Notes: a model not told the origin generated them from the sequence alone. DNA of 64,000 bases from Winogradskyella helgolandensis (GCF_013404085.1 NZ_JABFHO010000001.1:3547501-3611500), one strand, 5' to 3'. Positions 44,333 through 52,741 are shown, counted from the first letter of the stretch. Numbers and translations are program-made.

Positions 44333-45481
44333 TTAGAATAGCCGTTTAAAAAATGCTTGAATAAATCGTTTTGGAGGTACCGACAAAATTATTTTCAAAT
44401 CTTCTAATAACGTAGAGTCCTCATCTAAAAACCTGAATATGGTTTTGATATCTGCCTTTCTAAACATGGAAGCAAAAAGTGCCGCACCTTCATTATTATG
44501 ATGAGCCAAAACATCTAAAAATATTAAATCGTAAAATCTATATTTTGTGCGTTTATCAAAGGTAGATAAGTCATCCTCTTTCTTTAAAAAAGCAACGACT
44601 TCTTTTGTCTTTTTAGCAGTATTCATAAAGGTATAACCCGTACTGGCTTTTGTCCAACCTCCTGCTGTTCCGATATTTAAAATGTGTTCAGAATTTAAAT
44701 CGTTAAACTTAAAAGACGTCATAGGAATATTACCATTTTCCTTTTCAATAATTTCGTAATCTACTATACCTTTATTTCTTAGGTAATCCTCAATAGCCTT
44801 TTCATAATCAGAATATTTCAACAATTCTTTCGAAAACAACGTATATTCAAATAAGGCTGTTTTTTTATCTATGGGTAAAATATACATAAAACGCGTGTTT
44901 CCGTTTTGTGGTACCGAAAAATCCATAATTGTGGCTGCAGAATCATCAAACGAATCGACTTTTGTCTTCACAAACCAACCCACAAAATGCTGATGTATTA
45001 AAGGGTACTTGTTTTGTGATTTATAAAACTCAAGATTTGGCAAACTATTAAAGAGCTTTGCCCCAAAATAAGTGTCCGTTTTTGTGGCTACTTCTACACC
45101 CGATTTTAATTCTGTAAAACTATCGACTACGGCTTCAATAAAACTAAAATTAGATTTAGAATTTACGCTAGTCCAAAGCGACTTATAAAAAGCGTCACTT
45201 CTGATCATTTTGTATTGAAATGGAGAAATAGGAATGATTTTAGAAAACGATTGACTACCAAAAAAAACACTAGACCAAGTTTTAGTTAAGTATGCATCCC
45301 ATTCACCTACTCCATTTTCCCAATAGCACCACGTTCTGTCATTGCCTTTATCTTGTGTTTGGTCTATAATTAAAATAGATTTATCATTAAAAAAGGGATC
45401 TTGCGACATCCGGTATGCCAGCAATAATCCTGAAGCTCCTGCTCCTAATATGATGTAATCGTATGTAATCACAGTGGTCAT
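44333..45481 (-). CDS. crtY: Lycopene beta-cyclase (CrtY)
   Basis: A 382-residue FAD/NAD-fold cyclase that forms the beta-rings of beta-carotene. It has the N-terminal DYIILGAGASGLLLAYRM, the FAD-dependent cyclase motif RTWCYWE, and GTAGGWTKASTGYTF near the C-terminus. I chose ATG 45481 (MTTVITYDYI); upstream in-frame ATG 45535 and TTG 45547 add residues without homology. It is far from the crtI-crtB-crtZ operon and has its own strand and context. Confidence 0.92.
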   Translation of the reverse strand: MTTVITYDYIILGAGASGLLLAYRMSQDPFFNDKSILIIDQTQDKGNDRTWCYWENGVGEWDAYLTKTWSSVFFGSQSFSKIIPISPFQYKMIRSDAFYKSLWTSVNSKSNFSFIEAVVDSFTELKSGVEVATKTDTYFGAKLFNSLPNLEFYKSQNKYPLIHQHFVGWFVKTKVDSFDDSAATIMDFSVPQNGNTRFMYILPIDKKTALFEYTLFSKELLKYSDYEKAIEDYLRNKGIVDYEIIEKENGNIPMTSFKFNDLNSEHILNIGTAGGWTKASTGYTFMNTAKKTKEVVAFLKKEDDLSTFDKRTKYRFYDLIFLDVLAHHNNEGAALFASMFRKADIKTIFRFLDEDSTLLEDLKIILSVPPKRFIQAFFKRLF

Positions 45482-45660
45482 TAATTTTAAAAGCAAAAGT
45501 AAATCATTTTGTTTGGTTACATGATTCCTACGCATAGGTTGTGACAAAAATTAACGAATTGACTCTATATAATAATTCAACACGCTTCATTTAGTGTTTG
45601 TTATAAAAACCTATCTTTACAATACAACATCACTTCATACTTATAATAACCTGTTTTAAT

Positions 45661-45705
45661 TACAGGGTATAAGTAATAAATGTTACGCTATAACGAGTTG
45701 GCTGC
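45661..45705 (+). repeat. Short attC-like palindrome at the left border of the array
   Basis: Imperfect palindrome: TATAAGTAA (45668-45676) pairs with TTACGCTATA (45683-45692); it ends in the box GTTGGCTGC (45697-45705) 24 nt before the first cassette gene. It is shorter than the later linkers but has the same ends, GGGTATA and TATAACGAGTT. Confidence 0.45.
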
Positions 45706-45729
45706 AATTTGAGAAACACCAGAATTGAA

Positions 45730-46095
45730 ATGAATATTTGGAAACCAATAACCGAAAAAGAACTCTATTCTGAAATTTGGAAAACTGAATCTGAATTAGA
45801 AGAAAAGCATCTGAATTTTTGGAATTTAATAAACATAAGTCCTGAAAAATGGAGCGAACCAACTTTCGGTAATGAAGGTGGTGGATTTTGGGTTGTTGCG
45901 ATTTGTGGTCGGAAAATAATTTGGTTTAATGATATTGAGGAAGGATTTAATATTTCTAACTATACTGAATACGGAAAAATAAACGAATATTACTGCAACC
46001 AAGATGAATTGAATATTGCGGTTTTGAGACTATTTGAATTAATAAATTTTGGTGGAGAAATTAACGGACAAGCTGAACCACCAATGAAACTATAA
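45730..46095 (+). CDS. Cassette gene 1: hypothetical protein
   Basis: A 121-residue soluble protein from ATG 45730 (MNIWKPITEKELYSEIW), Trp/Asp/Glu-rich and acidic. Family not recognised. The motif GGGFWVVAICGRKIIWFNDIE, with alternating strands, recalls small immunity-like or SMI1/KNR4-like proteins, but this is weak. An alternate TTG at 45709 is less likely. It lies alone between two attC-like sites. Confidence 0.6.
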   Translation: MNIWKPITEKELYSEIWKTESELEEKHLNFWNLINISPEKWSEPTFGNEGGGFWVVAICGRKIIWFNDIEEGFNISNYTEYGKINEYYCNQDELNIAVLRLFELINFGGEINGQAEPPMKL

Positions 46096-46100
46096 AAACG

Positions 46101-46196
46101 GCATACAACACAGTATAAAATAATTGCGGTTTAGTGCTTAATCAAAGGGCGTTGCTTGTTTGCATGCGAGGATTTTTTTACACAAACGTTGTACGC
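46101..46196 (+). repeat. attC-like linker between cassettes 1 and 2
   Basis: Outer boxes GCATACAAC (46101-46109) and GTTGTACGC (46188-46196) are 8/9 complementary, so the linker can fold on itself. It contains AACACAGTATAAAATAATTG at its left end and ACACAAACGTT at its right end, as the other linkers do. Confidence 0.55.
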
Positions 46197-46218
46197 AATG
46201 TTGGAAATCAGATTAAAA

Positions 46219-47409
46219 ATGATGAAAAAACTTTTAATAATATTTCTTTTACCACTTTTTGGCTATTCTCAAAATTCTGAAATTAAACCATATATCGATT
46301 TTTTAGAAAAAGCAGAAAAGAAATCTGCTAAAGATTACATCGTGGAACAGTTTAAAGAACACGACATTGTAATTCTTTGCGAAAGAGACCACAGTGAAAT
46401 TTCACAATACGAATTGATAAAAGAAATTTTATCTGACAATTATTTTAAAGAAAATGTAAAAAACGTATTCACGGAAATTGGAGTTATTAATCTTCAACCC
46501 GAAATAACCGAATTTCTAAAGTCACGTGATTTGGATAGTATTTATGTAGAAAAAAAACTTAATGAATTTCAACAAAATTCTGAAATGTATCCTATTTGGG
46601 AAAGATACAGTTATCACTATTTCTTAAGAACTATATATGATATTAACAATAAATCTAATAATCAAATCTCACTTTACCCTTCCGGTTCTGAATTTGACTG
46701 GAAGAAAGTAAAAACTGTAGAAGACTACACAAAAGAATATGAAATTGAAATTGAGCCAAGAGATAGTTTAATAGCTCATAACATTATTAACCAATACAAA
46801 AAAATAAAATCCGGAAATAATAAAAAAGCCCTAATCATCTTAAATATTAGACACGCTTATAAAATACATACCATTACACCCAGCGATGAAATTGTACAAA
46901 ACGCAGGAAAATACCTATCCGACTATTTTGGAGATAGAGCTGTAAGCATTTTATCCAATCGTCCAATTTTTTACAGAAATGGAAAAGATTGGGAATACAA
47001 ACTCATTCAAAATGGAAAATGGGATGCTTCTTTCAAATATTTGAAAATCGAGGACATTGGTTTCGACTTAAACAATTCGATTTTCGGAAACGATATTTTC
47101 GATTTACAACAAACTAAAAATGAGCTGAATTACAAAAATGTATTTGATGGTTTTGTGTTTTATGAAAACATAGAAAAACACGATTTAATAGACTACTACA
47201 ATGGTCTGATTTCGAAAGATTTTGAAAAAGAATTCTTTAGAAGACTTATAATTCAATTAGGATATTTTGAGAATAGTTCAATGTTAGAAAAACTTAAAGA
47301 TGAAAGTTTTAGAGAAAAATTACTAACTGAATGTAACACAAAAAGAATAAGAAAGTATCGAAATTTTGAATTTTTAATTGAAAGCAGAGATAAATATTTA
47401 AATGAATAA
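46219..47409 (+). CDS. Cassette gene 2: secreted EreA/ChaN-like (Tiki-superfamily) protein, tentative
   Basis: A 396-residue exported protein (signal peptide MMKKLLIIFLLPLFGYS, cut before QN). It has conserved-looking blocks: HDIVILCERDHSEISQYELI, VKNVFTEIGVINLQPE, ALIILNIRHAYKI. These resemble the EreA/ChaN/TIKI fold (E-H and H-x-H metal/catalytic sites near GE-xH and RHA-Y), which includes erythromycin esterases and haem-uptake proteins. The match is by pattern only. I chose ATG 46219 inside the cassette; ORF extension to 46156 would cross the upstream attC-like box. Confidence 0.6.
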   Translation: MMKKLLIIFLLPLFGYSQNSEIKPYIDFLEKAEKKSAKDYIVEQFKEHDIVILCERDHSEISQYELIKEILSDNYFKENVKNVFTEIGVINLQPEITEFLKSRDLDSIYVEKKLNEFQQNSEMYPIWERYSYHYFLRTIYDINNKSNNQISLYPSGSEFDWKKVKTVEDYTKEYEIEIEPRDSLIAHNIINQYKKIKSGNNKKALIILNIRHAYKIHTITPSDEIVQNAGKYLSDYFGDRAVSILSNRPIFYRNGKDWEYKLIQNGKWDASFKYLKIEDIGFDLNNSIFGNDIFDLQQTKNELNYKNVFDGFVFYENIEKHDLIDYYNGLISKDFEKEFFRRLIIQLGYFENSSMLEKLKDESFREKLLTECNTKRIRKYRNFEFLIESRDKYLNE

Positions 47410-47415
47410 AATACT

Positions 47416-47555
47416 GCGTACAATACCGTGCATAATTATTTGCTATGTTCCTCTCTACTTGCGAATACTCCTGCGGAATATTCACGGATTCGTAAATGTT
47501 TGCTAACTTAGTTGCTTAACCACGCAACTAACCATACACAACAACGTTACCATAC
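47416..47555 (+). repeat. attC-like linker between cassettes 2 and 3
   Basis: Left box GCGTACAAT pairs with the box before cassette gene 2, right box GTTACCATAC with the one after gene 3. It shares with the next linker a 43-bp core (47474-47516) at 41/43 identity. Inside is a hairpin GAATACTCC/GGAATATTC, which overlaps the core and is 8/9 paired. Confidence 0.65.
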
Positions 47556-47566
47556 ATACCCAAACA

Positions 47567-48043
47567 ATGCCGAGAATTGAACTTCAAACTGAAATAAAAG
47601 CCGATAGAAATATAGTATTTGACCTTTCGCGAAGTATCGATTTACATAAAATTTCGACTGAACACACGAATGAAGAGGCAATCGCTGGAAAAACAGGCGG
47701 ATTAATCGGAATGAACGAAAGCGTAACGTGGAGAGCAAAACACTTTGGAATTTATCAAAATCTGACTTCCAAAATCACGGAATATGACCGACCAAAATAC
47801 TTTACGGACGAAATGGTAAAAGGAGCTTTCAAAAAATTCAAACACGAACACCACTTTGCGGAATTGAATGGCGGAACTTTGATGACCGACTTTTTTGATT
47901 ATCAATCACCTTTTGGAATTGTAGGTAAAATAGCTGACAAGCTGTTTCTCAAAAAATATATGACTGAATTACTAACTGAACGGAATCGAATTGTAAAGCA
48001 GTTTGCGGAATCTGAAAGGTGGAAAGAAGTAATAACTGAATAA
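47567..48043 (+). CDS. Cassette gene 3: SRPBCC-family protein
   Basis: A 158-residue soluble protein of the SRPBCC fold. The N-terminal PRIELQTEIKADRNIVFDLS is the START/SRPBCC entry strand and helix, followed by strands around ESVTWRAKHFGIYQNLTSKI and a C-terminal helix (LLTERNRIVKQFAESERW). Related families bind lipids or act as cell-division-inhibitor-like proteins; function unknown. A single gene closed in by the 10/10 complementary boxes. Confidence 0.8.
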   Translation: MPRIELQTEIKADRNIVFDLSRSIDLHKISTEHTNEEAIAGKTGGLIGMNESVTWRAKHFGIYQNLTSKITEYDRPKYFTDEMVKGAFKKFKHEHHFAELNGGTLMTDFFDYQSPFGIVGKIADKLFLKKYMTELLTERNRIVKQFAESERWKEVITE

Positions 48044-48048
48044 AGTAC

Positions 48049-48178
48049 GTATGGTAACACCGTGTATAATTAATTGCTTTGGCAAGTGCTTATTTGGAAA
48101 ATTCCTTCGGAATATTCACGGGTTCGTAAATGTTTACTAACTTAGTTGCTAAACCATATACAAACACGTTTCCCAACA
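48049..48178 (+). repeat. attC-like linker between cassettes 3 and 4
   Basis: Left box GTATGGTAAC (10/10 complement of the box before cassette gene 3), then ACCGTGTATAATTAATTGC, a central hairpin GAAAATTCC/GGAATATTC (8/9), the 43-bp core shared with the previous linker (48108-48150), TATACAAACAC and right box GTTTCCCAAC. Confidence 0.65.
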
Positions 48179-48179
48179 T

Positions 48180-48899
48180 TTGAGAAAAACATACAAACTA
48201 CATCATAAACTTCTAAAAGTTCTTTTAAAGGAAAATCTGATTTTTATAATCGGAATGATAATTATTACGCTGACTTTACAATATTTTAAAAGTTCTGGAG
48301 ACTTAGCGTTTGATATCCTCTTTCTGAAAATTCTGGTCGGAATTGTATTTGTTTTTAATCTTCCAGCTATTTTACTCTTAATTAATTATTATTACCACAA
48401 TAAAAAATTGACATTGTATATAGACAAAGAATCTGACGTAATACAAATAAATAAAAAAGGTATTTCAACTAAACACAAACTTTCAGACATTGAATCATCA
48501 ATTTACAATGTTGGAATTTATTACAAAAACAAAATTGATAGAAATGGTAGATGGTCAGCTATGCATTCTGACTTTGGATATTGGGATTTAAAGTTTGAGA
48601 ATGGAGACAGATATTACATTTCGAATTTATTAATTGACTTTTTACACGAACATGCCTTTATAAAAAAAACAAAATATAGATTTAGATTTTTTCCTTTTAT
48701 TGATAAATCTGAATCAAAAATAGGGATTACGTTAAAACAAAAACGAACTAAAGAAAAAACACTAACAGAAAAATTTATCGGGCAATTTAAATCAAAAAAC
48801 GAAAAGCAATTACTCGAAATCATTAACAATAAAAATAGCTATCAGAAAGAGGCCGTTAAGGCTGCTACAATAATTCTAAAAAACAAAAACGTTGGGTAA
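48180..48899 (+). CDS. Cassette gene 4: hypothetical membrane protein
   Basis: A 239-residue protein from TTG 48180, 2 nt after the front box. It has two hydrophobic segments (about residues 17-33: LIFIIGMIIITLTLQYF; 48-70: ILVGIVFVFNLPAILLLINYY) and a cytosolic C-terminal part with a PH-like strand pattern, basic, ending KNVG. The stop TAA lies within the rear box. Family not recognised. TTG may be replaced by an internal ATG at codon 26, which would cut the first membrane segment. Confidence 0.6.
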   Translation: MRKTYKLHHKLLKVLLKENLIFIIGMIIITLTLQYFKSSGDLAFDILFLKILVGIVFVFNLPAILLLINYYYHNKKLTLYIDKESDVIQINKKGISTKHKLSDIESSIYNVGIYYKNKIDRNGRWSAMHSDFGYWDLKFENGDRYYISNLLIDFLHEHAFIKKTKYRFRFFPFIDKSESKIGITLKQKRTKEKTLTEKFIGQFKSKNEKQLLEIINNKNSYQKEAVKAATIILKNKNVG

Positions 48900-49511
48900 C
48901 AAAGTAATGTGGTAAAAAAAAATAAAGCAAATTTGTAAGCTCCAAAGCCTTATAAATATTTCAAAACCGCAATACCCACAAGGTCTTTAGCATTTAAAAC
49001 ATGCAAAGCCACAGCAAACGATTATGAAAATGTGTAAACCTGTAGCTCATATAAAAGGAGCCAAAGCAGATCTAAACACTTTATTCACTGCTGCACAATG
49101 TTCAAATTCATGGACATTTTAACGCACGCGTTGCATACTAGCCATAACCTTTACCGCTATTCTAATAAATCCACCACCCGCTTTTCATGCAATCGGTTTT
49201 CCATTCAAATAATAAAAATTAATACCATCTAGCGTCCCTAATAAAGGGATAATTCCGGTCTGTTGTGCCATAAAACCACAACTAAGCTAAACACTTATAA
49301 TACAGCAACATACAAAAATCACAATACAGGTTATAGCGTGGTTATAGCATGCTTATAATATGCTTAAAACAAGCTTATAGCATGTCAGAAGACATTAAGA
49401 GAGAGGTAACACTAATAATTAGAAATAAATAGAGGAGTAATTCGAGCCTATCACCTTAAGAAGTACTGTGATAGAACACAAGCCGATTTTAATTTTTCAC
49501 ATACCAAACTC
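48900..49511. other. Gene-free region of about 610 bp with decayed cassette-like and repeat sequence
   Basis: Only the array end (48891-48912), a stretch with possible linker-like text (AACAAAGTAATGTGG start) and an 11-bp x5 tandem repeat (49330-49384) are visible. No reading frame above 60 codons is convincing, and no terminator is clear for the patatin gene that ends at 49512. It may hold remnants of further cassettes. Confidence 0.45.
49330..49384 (+). repeat. 11-bp tandem repeat, five units
   Basis: Units GTTATAGCGTG, GTTATAGCATG, CTTATAATATG, CTTAAAACAAG, CTTATAGCATG, each exactly 11 bp and contiguous. The period is close to one helical turn, so the bases repeat on the same DNA face. 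Confidence 0.7.
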
Positions 49512-50396
49512 TTATTTCTCATGCCGCCTTTCAGCATAGTCATAGCCTTCTTGCCACCATTTTTCCATTAAGCGTTTACTAAAAATCAACGAGTTTTCCG
49601 TTAAACTTGTAGGTGTATAATATAAATTGAGTTTTACATTTTTATTTCGAGCCGCTAATTTCCCAATGATAATATCATTTTTTTCAACTTGATTTAACAA
49701 GTGTCCAAATAAACTAATCATTAAGGAAAACGGATTTTTACCTAGCACCTTCTGTTTCCCTAAAGTTTCAGCTTCTAAAACAATGGCATCAACCTCTGTA
49801 GCACCACGCTGAATAGCCTCTCTAATAGGAATTACAGAACCTAAACCACCATCTGCATATTCATAACCATCTACTTTTGCTAAGGACATAAACGGAATAT
49901 AATTACAGGAAATCCATATCCAATTACAAAATTCCTCATACGAACATTCTTGTATCGATTTATATTCCACACGGTTCATAGACAAATTAGAAACCGTTAC
50001 CACAACATCGTGTTTCTCCTTTCTTATTTTTACGTACTCCTCATAAGTCACGTGTTTTCTAATATGTCTTCGCAAAGCTTTACTTTCACCAAACGTCCGT
50101 TTACGTCTTATAAACTGCCATAAAGAGTTTATAAAATCAATTGATACATATTCTCTATCTCCTTTTTTGTGTTGCACAAAAGGACTGATACTAAAAATAT
50201 CGTGCTGCTGTACATTGGTAAAAATGTCGTAGAGTTTGCCAATTTCATTAACCGCTAAATGTGGGACTAAAAGACTGCCTGTTGAGGTACCTAAAAACAT
50301 ATCGTAATTATGTTTTTCGCGCTCAATTAAGTATTGTGCTACTCCACCAGCAAACGCTCCTTTACTTCCTCCTCCAGATATTACTAATGCTCGCAT
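49512..50396 (-). CDS. Patatin-like phospholipase
   Basis: A 294-residue lipid acyl hydrolase of the patatin/RssA type. It has the oxyanion-hole glycine run SGGGSKGAFAGG, the Ser nucleophile in GTSTGSLLVPHLA, and the catalytic Asp in DGGLGSVIPI. No signal peptide, so cytosolic or membrane-associated. Its ATG overlaps the M1-peptidase stop by one base (TAATG on the minus strand), so the two are translationally coupled. Confidence 0.92.
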   Translation of the reverse strand: MRALVISGGGSKGAFAGGVAQYLIEREKHNYDMFLGTSTGSLLVPHLAVNEIGKLYDIFTNVQQHDIFSISPFVQHKKGDREYVSIDFINSLWQFIRRKRTFGESKALRRHIRKHVTYEEYVKIRKEKHDVVVTVSNLSMNRVEYKSIQECSYEEFCNWIWISCNYIPFMSLAKVDGYEYADGGLGSVIPIREAIQRGATEVDAIVLEAETLGKQKVLGKNPFSLMISLFGHLLNQVEKNDIIIGKLAARNKNVKLNLYYTPTSLTENSLIFSKRLMEKWWQEGYDYAERRHEK

Positions 50397-52375
50397 TATT
50401 CTTTTTTGTTTTCTAATTTTTTGGATAGTTCTTTCGCAAACTTAACCAATCTCCAATTGTGATGTGATTTTGCTGTTTCTAATTCAGCTTGACAATCTTC
50501 GTCACACGACTTTATTAAATCTAAATATGTAAAGGCCTTAATTCTTACATCTGCATTATACTTTTCCTTAGTATAACCAACTAATTCATCAAATAATTCT
50601 TGTTTATTATCGGCTTCGTAATAAGGTGTACTTAGGTTTAAAACAATCCACAGCATACGCACGTTCTTATCGCTAAAGCCAATTATTTTTCGTGTTTTAG
50701 AGAGGTATTTCGAACGCTCTAAAGGAAAATTAACCCAAAGATTGTATAAGGCGTTTTCTATAGTAACGTACGATTTATCATCTAACAAAGATTCATAATC
50801 TTCTTTTAAAGCTTCTGGTATTTTAGTGACATGCTCCGAAATAGCTTGTCGTACTTTTAAGTTATTCTTAAACACATCTGACGTTACTAAGGCTGGCACT
50901 TGCGAAATCACTTTTACTTTAGCTTCATCGGAAACGTAATATTTAAGATACTCTGCACATTTAGATGTTTTGGCTTCACAGTCCACCATCGCATATTCAT
51001 TAATAAAGCTTGATTGTCGCTTTAAAATCGCAAAAGCATCATCAAAAGGAAATGCTTTGTTTTTAATCCAATAATTCACGAAGTGTGATAAAGATCGTCC
51101 ATACAAGTTTTCAACTTCTTGAATAAAATCAGACGTTTCAACATTAGCATATTGATGTTTTTCTAAGTAATTCCGAACTGCTTTCTTAAAGATAACATCT
51201 CCTACTTGATCTCTTAACGCATGTAAAACCCATGCTCCACGCTGATAAAACGTTAAACTACTTGATTTTGGATCTAAAAGCGATGTTCCATTTCCAGACA
51301 GATCTTGACGACTTAATTCTAGTACAGACTCTAAGAGCTTAAAGTAAAAATAATCATCACCAAAAATATCGCGTTCAGCCAAAAGTGCATAGTACGTAGC
51401 AAAACCTTCTTGCAACCAATGATGCTCACCAGATTTTGCTGTCACCAAATCTCCAAACCACTGATGTGCTAGCTCGTGCGCATTAACATTTACATAGTTT
51501 TTATCATTAAAGCCAATATCATCAACCATAAACGCATCTGAGAAAATAGTAAGACTCGTGTTTTCCATACCTGCATATAGAAAATCATGAACAGGCACCT
51601 GCTTGTAATTTTGCCAAGGATACGCAAACCCAATTTCTTCTTCTAAAAAATCGAACATTTGTTTAGAATACCGATACGTAGGTTCAACTTTTAAAGAATC
51701 TTCTGGATAATAGTAATATTCAAGTGGAATTCCGCTTTTTGAGGTTGCTGTTTTTTTGTTGTATTTGCCATAGACTAAAGCTAATAAATAGCTAGACATC
51801 GGCTTTTGCATTTGATAAGAAGTCTTTACCGAATTATCTGGCAACGGACTAGTCACAGTATTTAAACCATTTGCGATAAAGCTATATTCAGATTTCTTAA
51901 CCGTACTTAAATTGAAGATGATTTTATCGTTAGTATCATCTAAACTAGGAAACCAATGGCTTGTATACTTCCCTTGGCCTTGTGTCCAAACCTGTGGCTC
52001 ATTTTCTCGTTTCAAAAAATATAGCGCTTGTTTGGGCTTTGCCAAATAATTAAAATAGATTGTATAGGACTGATTCTTTTGAAACGGATATTTGAAATAA
52101 ATCTTATTTTCCACATTGGAATAATCTAATTTCTGAGTATTAGAATCACCTACTCTTATCTCAACATTTTCGAATGTCATATTCACAGCATCTAAAAAAA
52201 TAGAGTCTGTTGATTTAGTAATATTGAGATTATACCAAACATTACCTTTTACGATTGAAGAATCTATAACAATATTAAGCATTCCATTCGCCCTTATAAA
52301 ATCCACATAATCAGTCTTCTGAGCATATGCTAAACCCGAAATAAAAACACAAAACGCAATAAAAATTTTCTTCAT
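50396..52375 (-). CDS. M1-family zinc metallopeptidase (aminopeptidase N-like), exported
   Basis: A 659-residue exported peptidase. Signal peptide MKKIFIAFCVFISGLAYA (cut before QK); the gluzincin core has HELAHQWFG (H300, E301, H304) with third ligand E323 (LQEGFATYYALL), and YAGMENTS is the GAMEN-type substrate motif. The remainder is ARM-like helical. It probably removes N-terminal residues from peptides in the periplasm. It is operonic with the patatin gene downstream. Confidence 0.93.
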   Translation of the reverse strand: MKKIFIAFCVFISGLAYAQKTDYVDFIRANGMLNIVIDSSIVKGNVWYNLNITKSTDSIFLDAVNMTFENVEIRVGDSNTQKLDYSNVENKIYFKYPFQKNQSYTIYFNYLAKPKQALYFLKRENEPQVWTQGQGKYTSHWFPSLDDTNDKIIFNLSTVKKSEYSFIANGLNTVTSPLPDNSVKTSYQMQKPMSSYLLALVYGKYNKKTATSKSGIPLEYYYYPEDSLKVEPTYRYSKQMFDFLEEEIGFAYPWQNYKQVPVHDFLYAGMENTSLTIFSDAFMVDDIGFNDKNYVNVNAHELAHQWFGDLVTAKSGEHHWLQEGFATYYALLAERDIFGDDYFYFKLLESVLELSRQDLSGNGTSLLDPKSSSLTFYQRGAWVLHALRDQVGDVIFKKAVRNYLEKHQYANVETSDFIQEVENLYGRSLSHFVNYWIKNKAFPFDDAFAILKRQSSFINEYAMVDCEAKTSKCAEYLKYYVSDEAKVKVISQVPALVTSDVFKNNLKVRQAISEHVTKIPEALKEDYESLLDDKSYVTIENALYNLWVNFPLERSKYLSKTRKIIGFSDKNVRMLWIVLNLSTPYYEADNKQELFDELVGYTKEKYNADVRIKAFTYLDLIKSCDEDCQAELETAKSHHNWRLVKFAKELSKKLENKKE

Positions 52376-52741
52376 AAAATAGAACTAAACAAGAATAAGA
52401 CCAAAATACGATAAATTGTCATCCCTACGAAGGCTGAATTCCACAAACTATGCTATTATGAATAGATTTCTGCATTTTCAAAAATGAATTAAATTCCGAA
52501 TTTATTAGTATCAATACTTAAAATCAATCGATTATATTTTTAAACGTAGTCCAAATCATGCAGAATTACAATATTCACAATTCAATAGACACAATGATTT
52601 ATAAATCGTGTTTTATTAGTATAAAAAATCATTTATCTTACAACTGATGAATATCATAATTAGCATTAATTTTATACGTATCTTTGTTAAATTACATTTT
52701 TTAAACACCTACACACCAGCCCATTAAGAAAACGCAAGCCA
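52376..52741. other. Intergenic region of about 370 bp before the acyl-amide cluster
   Basis: Contains a degenerate REP-like element (52418-52440), an 8-bp inverted repeat AATGATTT/AAATCATT (52593-52600/52626-52633) and a TATCTTTG -7 candidate (52679-52686) in front of the acetyltransferase gene. No reading frame is convincing. Confidence 0.5.
52679..52686 (+). promoter_or_regulatory. Candidate -7 element of the acetyltransferase-to-ligase cluster
   Basis: TATCTTTG fits TAnnTTTG 55 nt before the ATG at 52742. No -33 TTG is found at 19-nt spacing. Confidence 0.35.

Larger units (their letters stand above)
45661..48912 (+). other. Array of four gene cassettes with attC-like linkers (integron-like, no integrase seen)
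   Basis: Four single genes (45730, 46219, 47567, 48180), all plus strand, are each flanked by a private complementary pair of boxes. Box before/after: GTTGGCTGC (45697-45705)/GCATACAAC (46101-46109); GTTGTACGC (46188-46196)/GCGTACAAT (47416-47424); GTTACCATAC (47546-47555)/GTATGGTAAC (48049-48058); GTTTCCCAAC (48168-48177)/GTTGGGTAAC (48891-48900). Match to exact complementarity: 7/9, 8/9, 10/10 and 9/10. The front box always starts GTT and the rear box ends AAC/AAT. Linkers between genes start with a version of AACACCGTGTATAATTAATT and end with ACAAACGTT or similar. Complementary cassette ends plus a folded linker is how integron cassettes work, but the boxes do not fit GTTRRRY and no integrase is seen. 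Confidence 0.6.

Noticed and set aside
46156..46218. Extended N-terminus of cassette gene 2
   Set aside because: It would translate through the attC-like box at 46188-46196, and the signal peptide begins at 46219.
47474..48150. Reading the shared linker core as an insertion sequence end
   Set aside because: No transposase or terminal inverted repeats of a transposon are nearby, and the pairing of boxes follows the genes, not the linkers.
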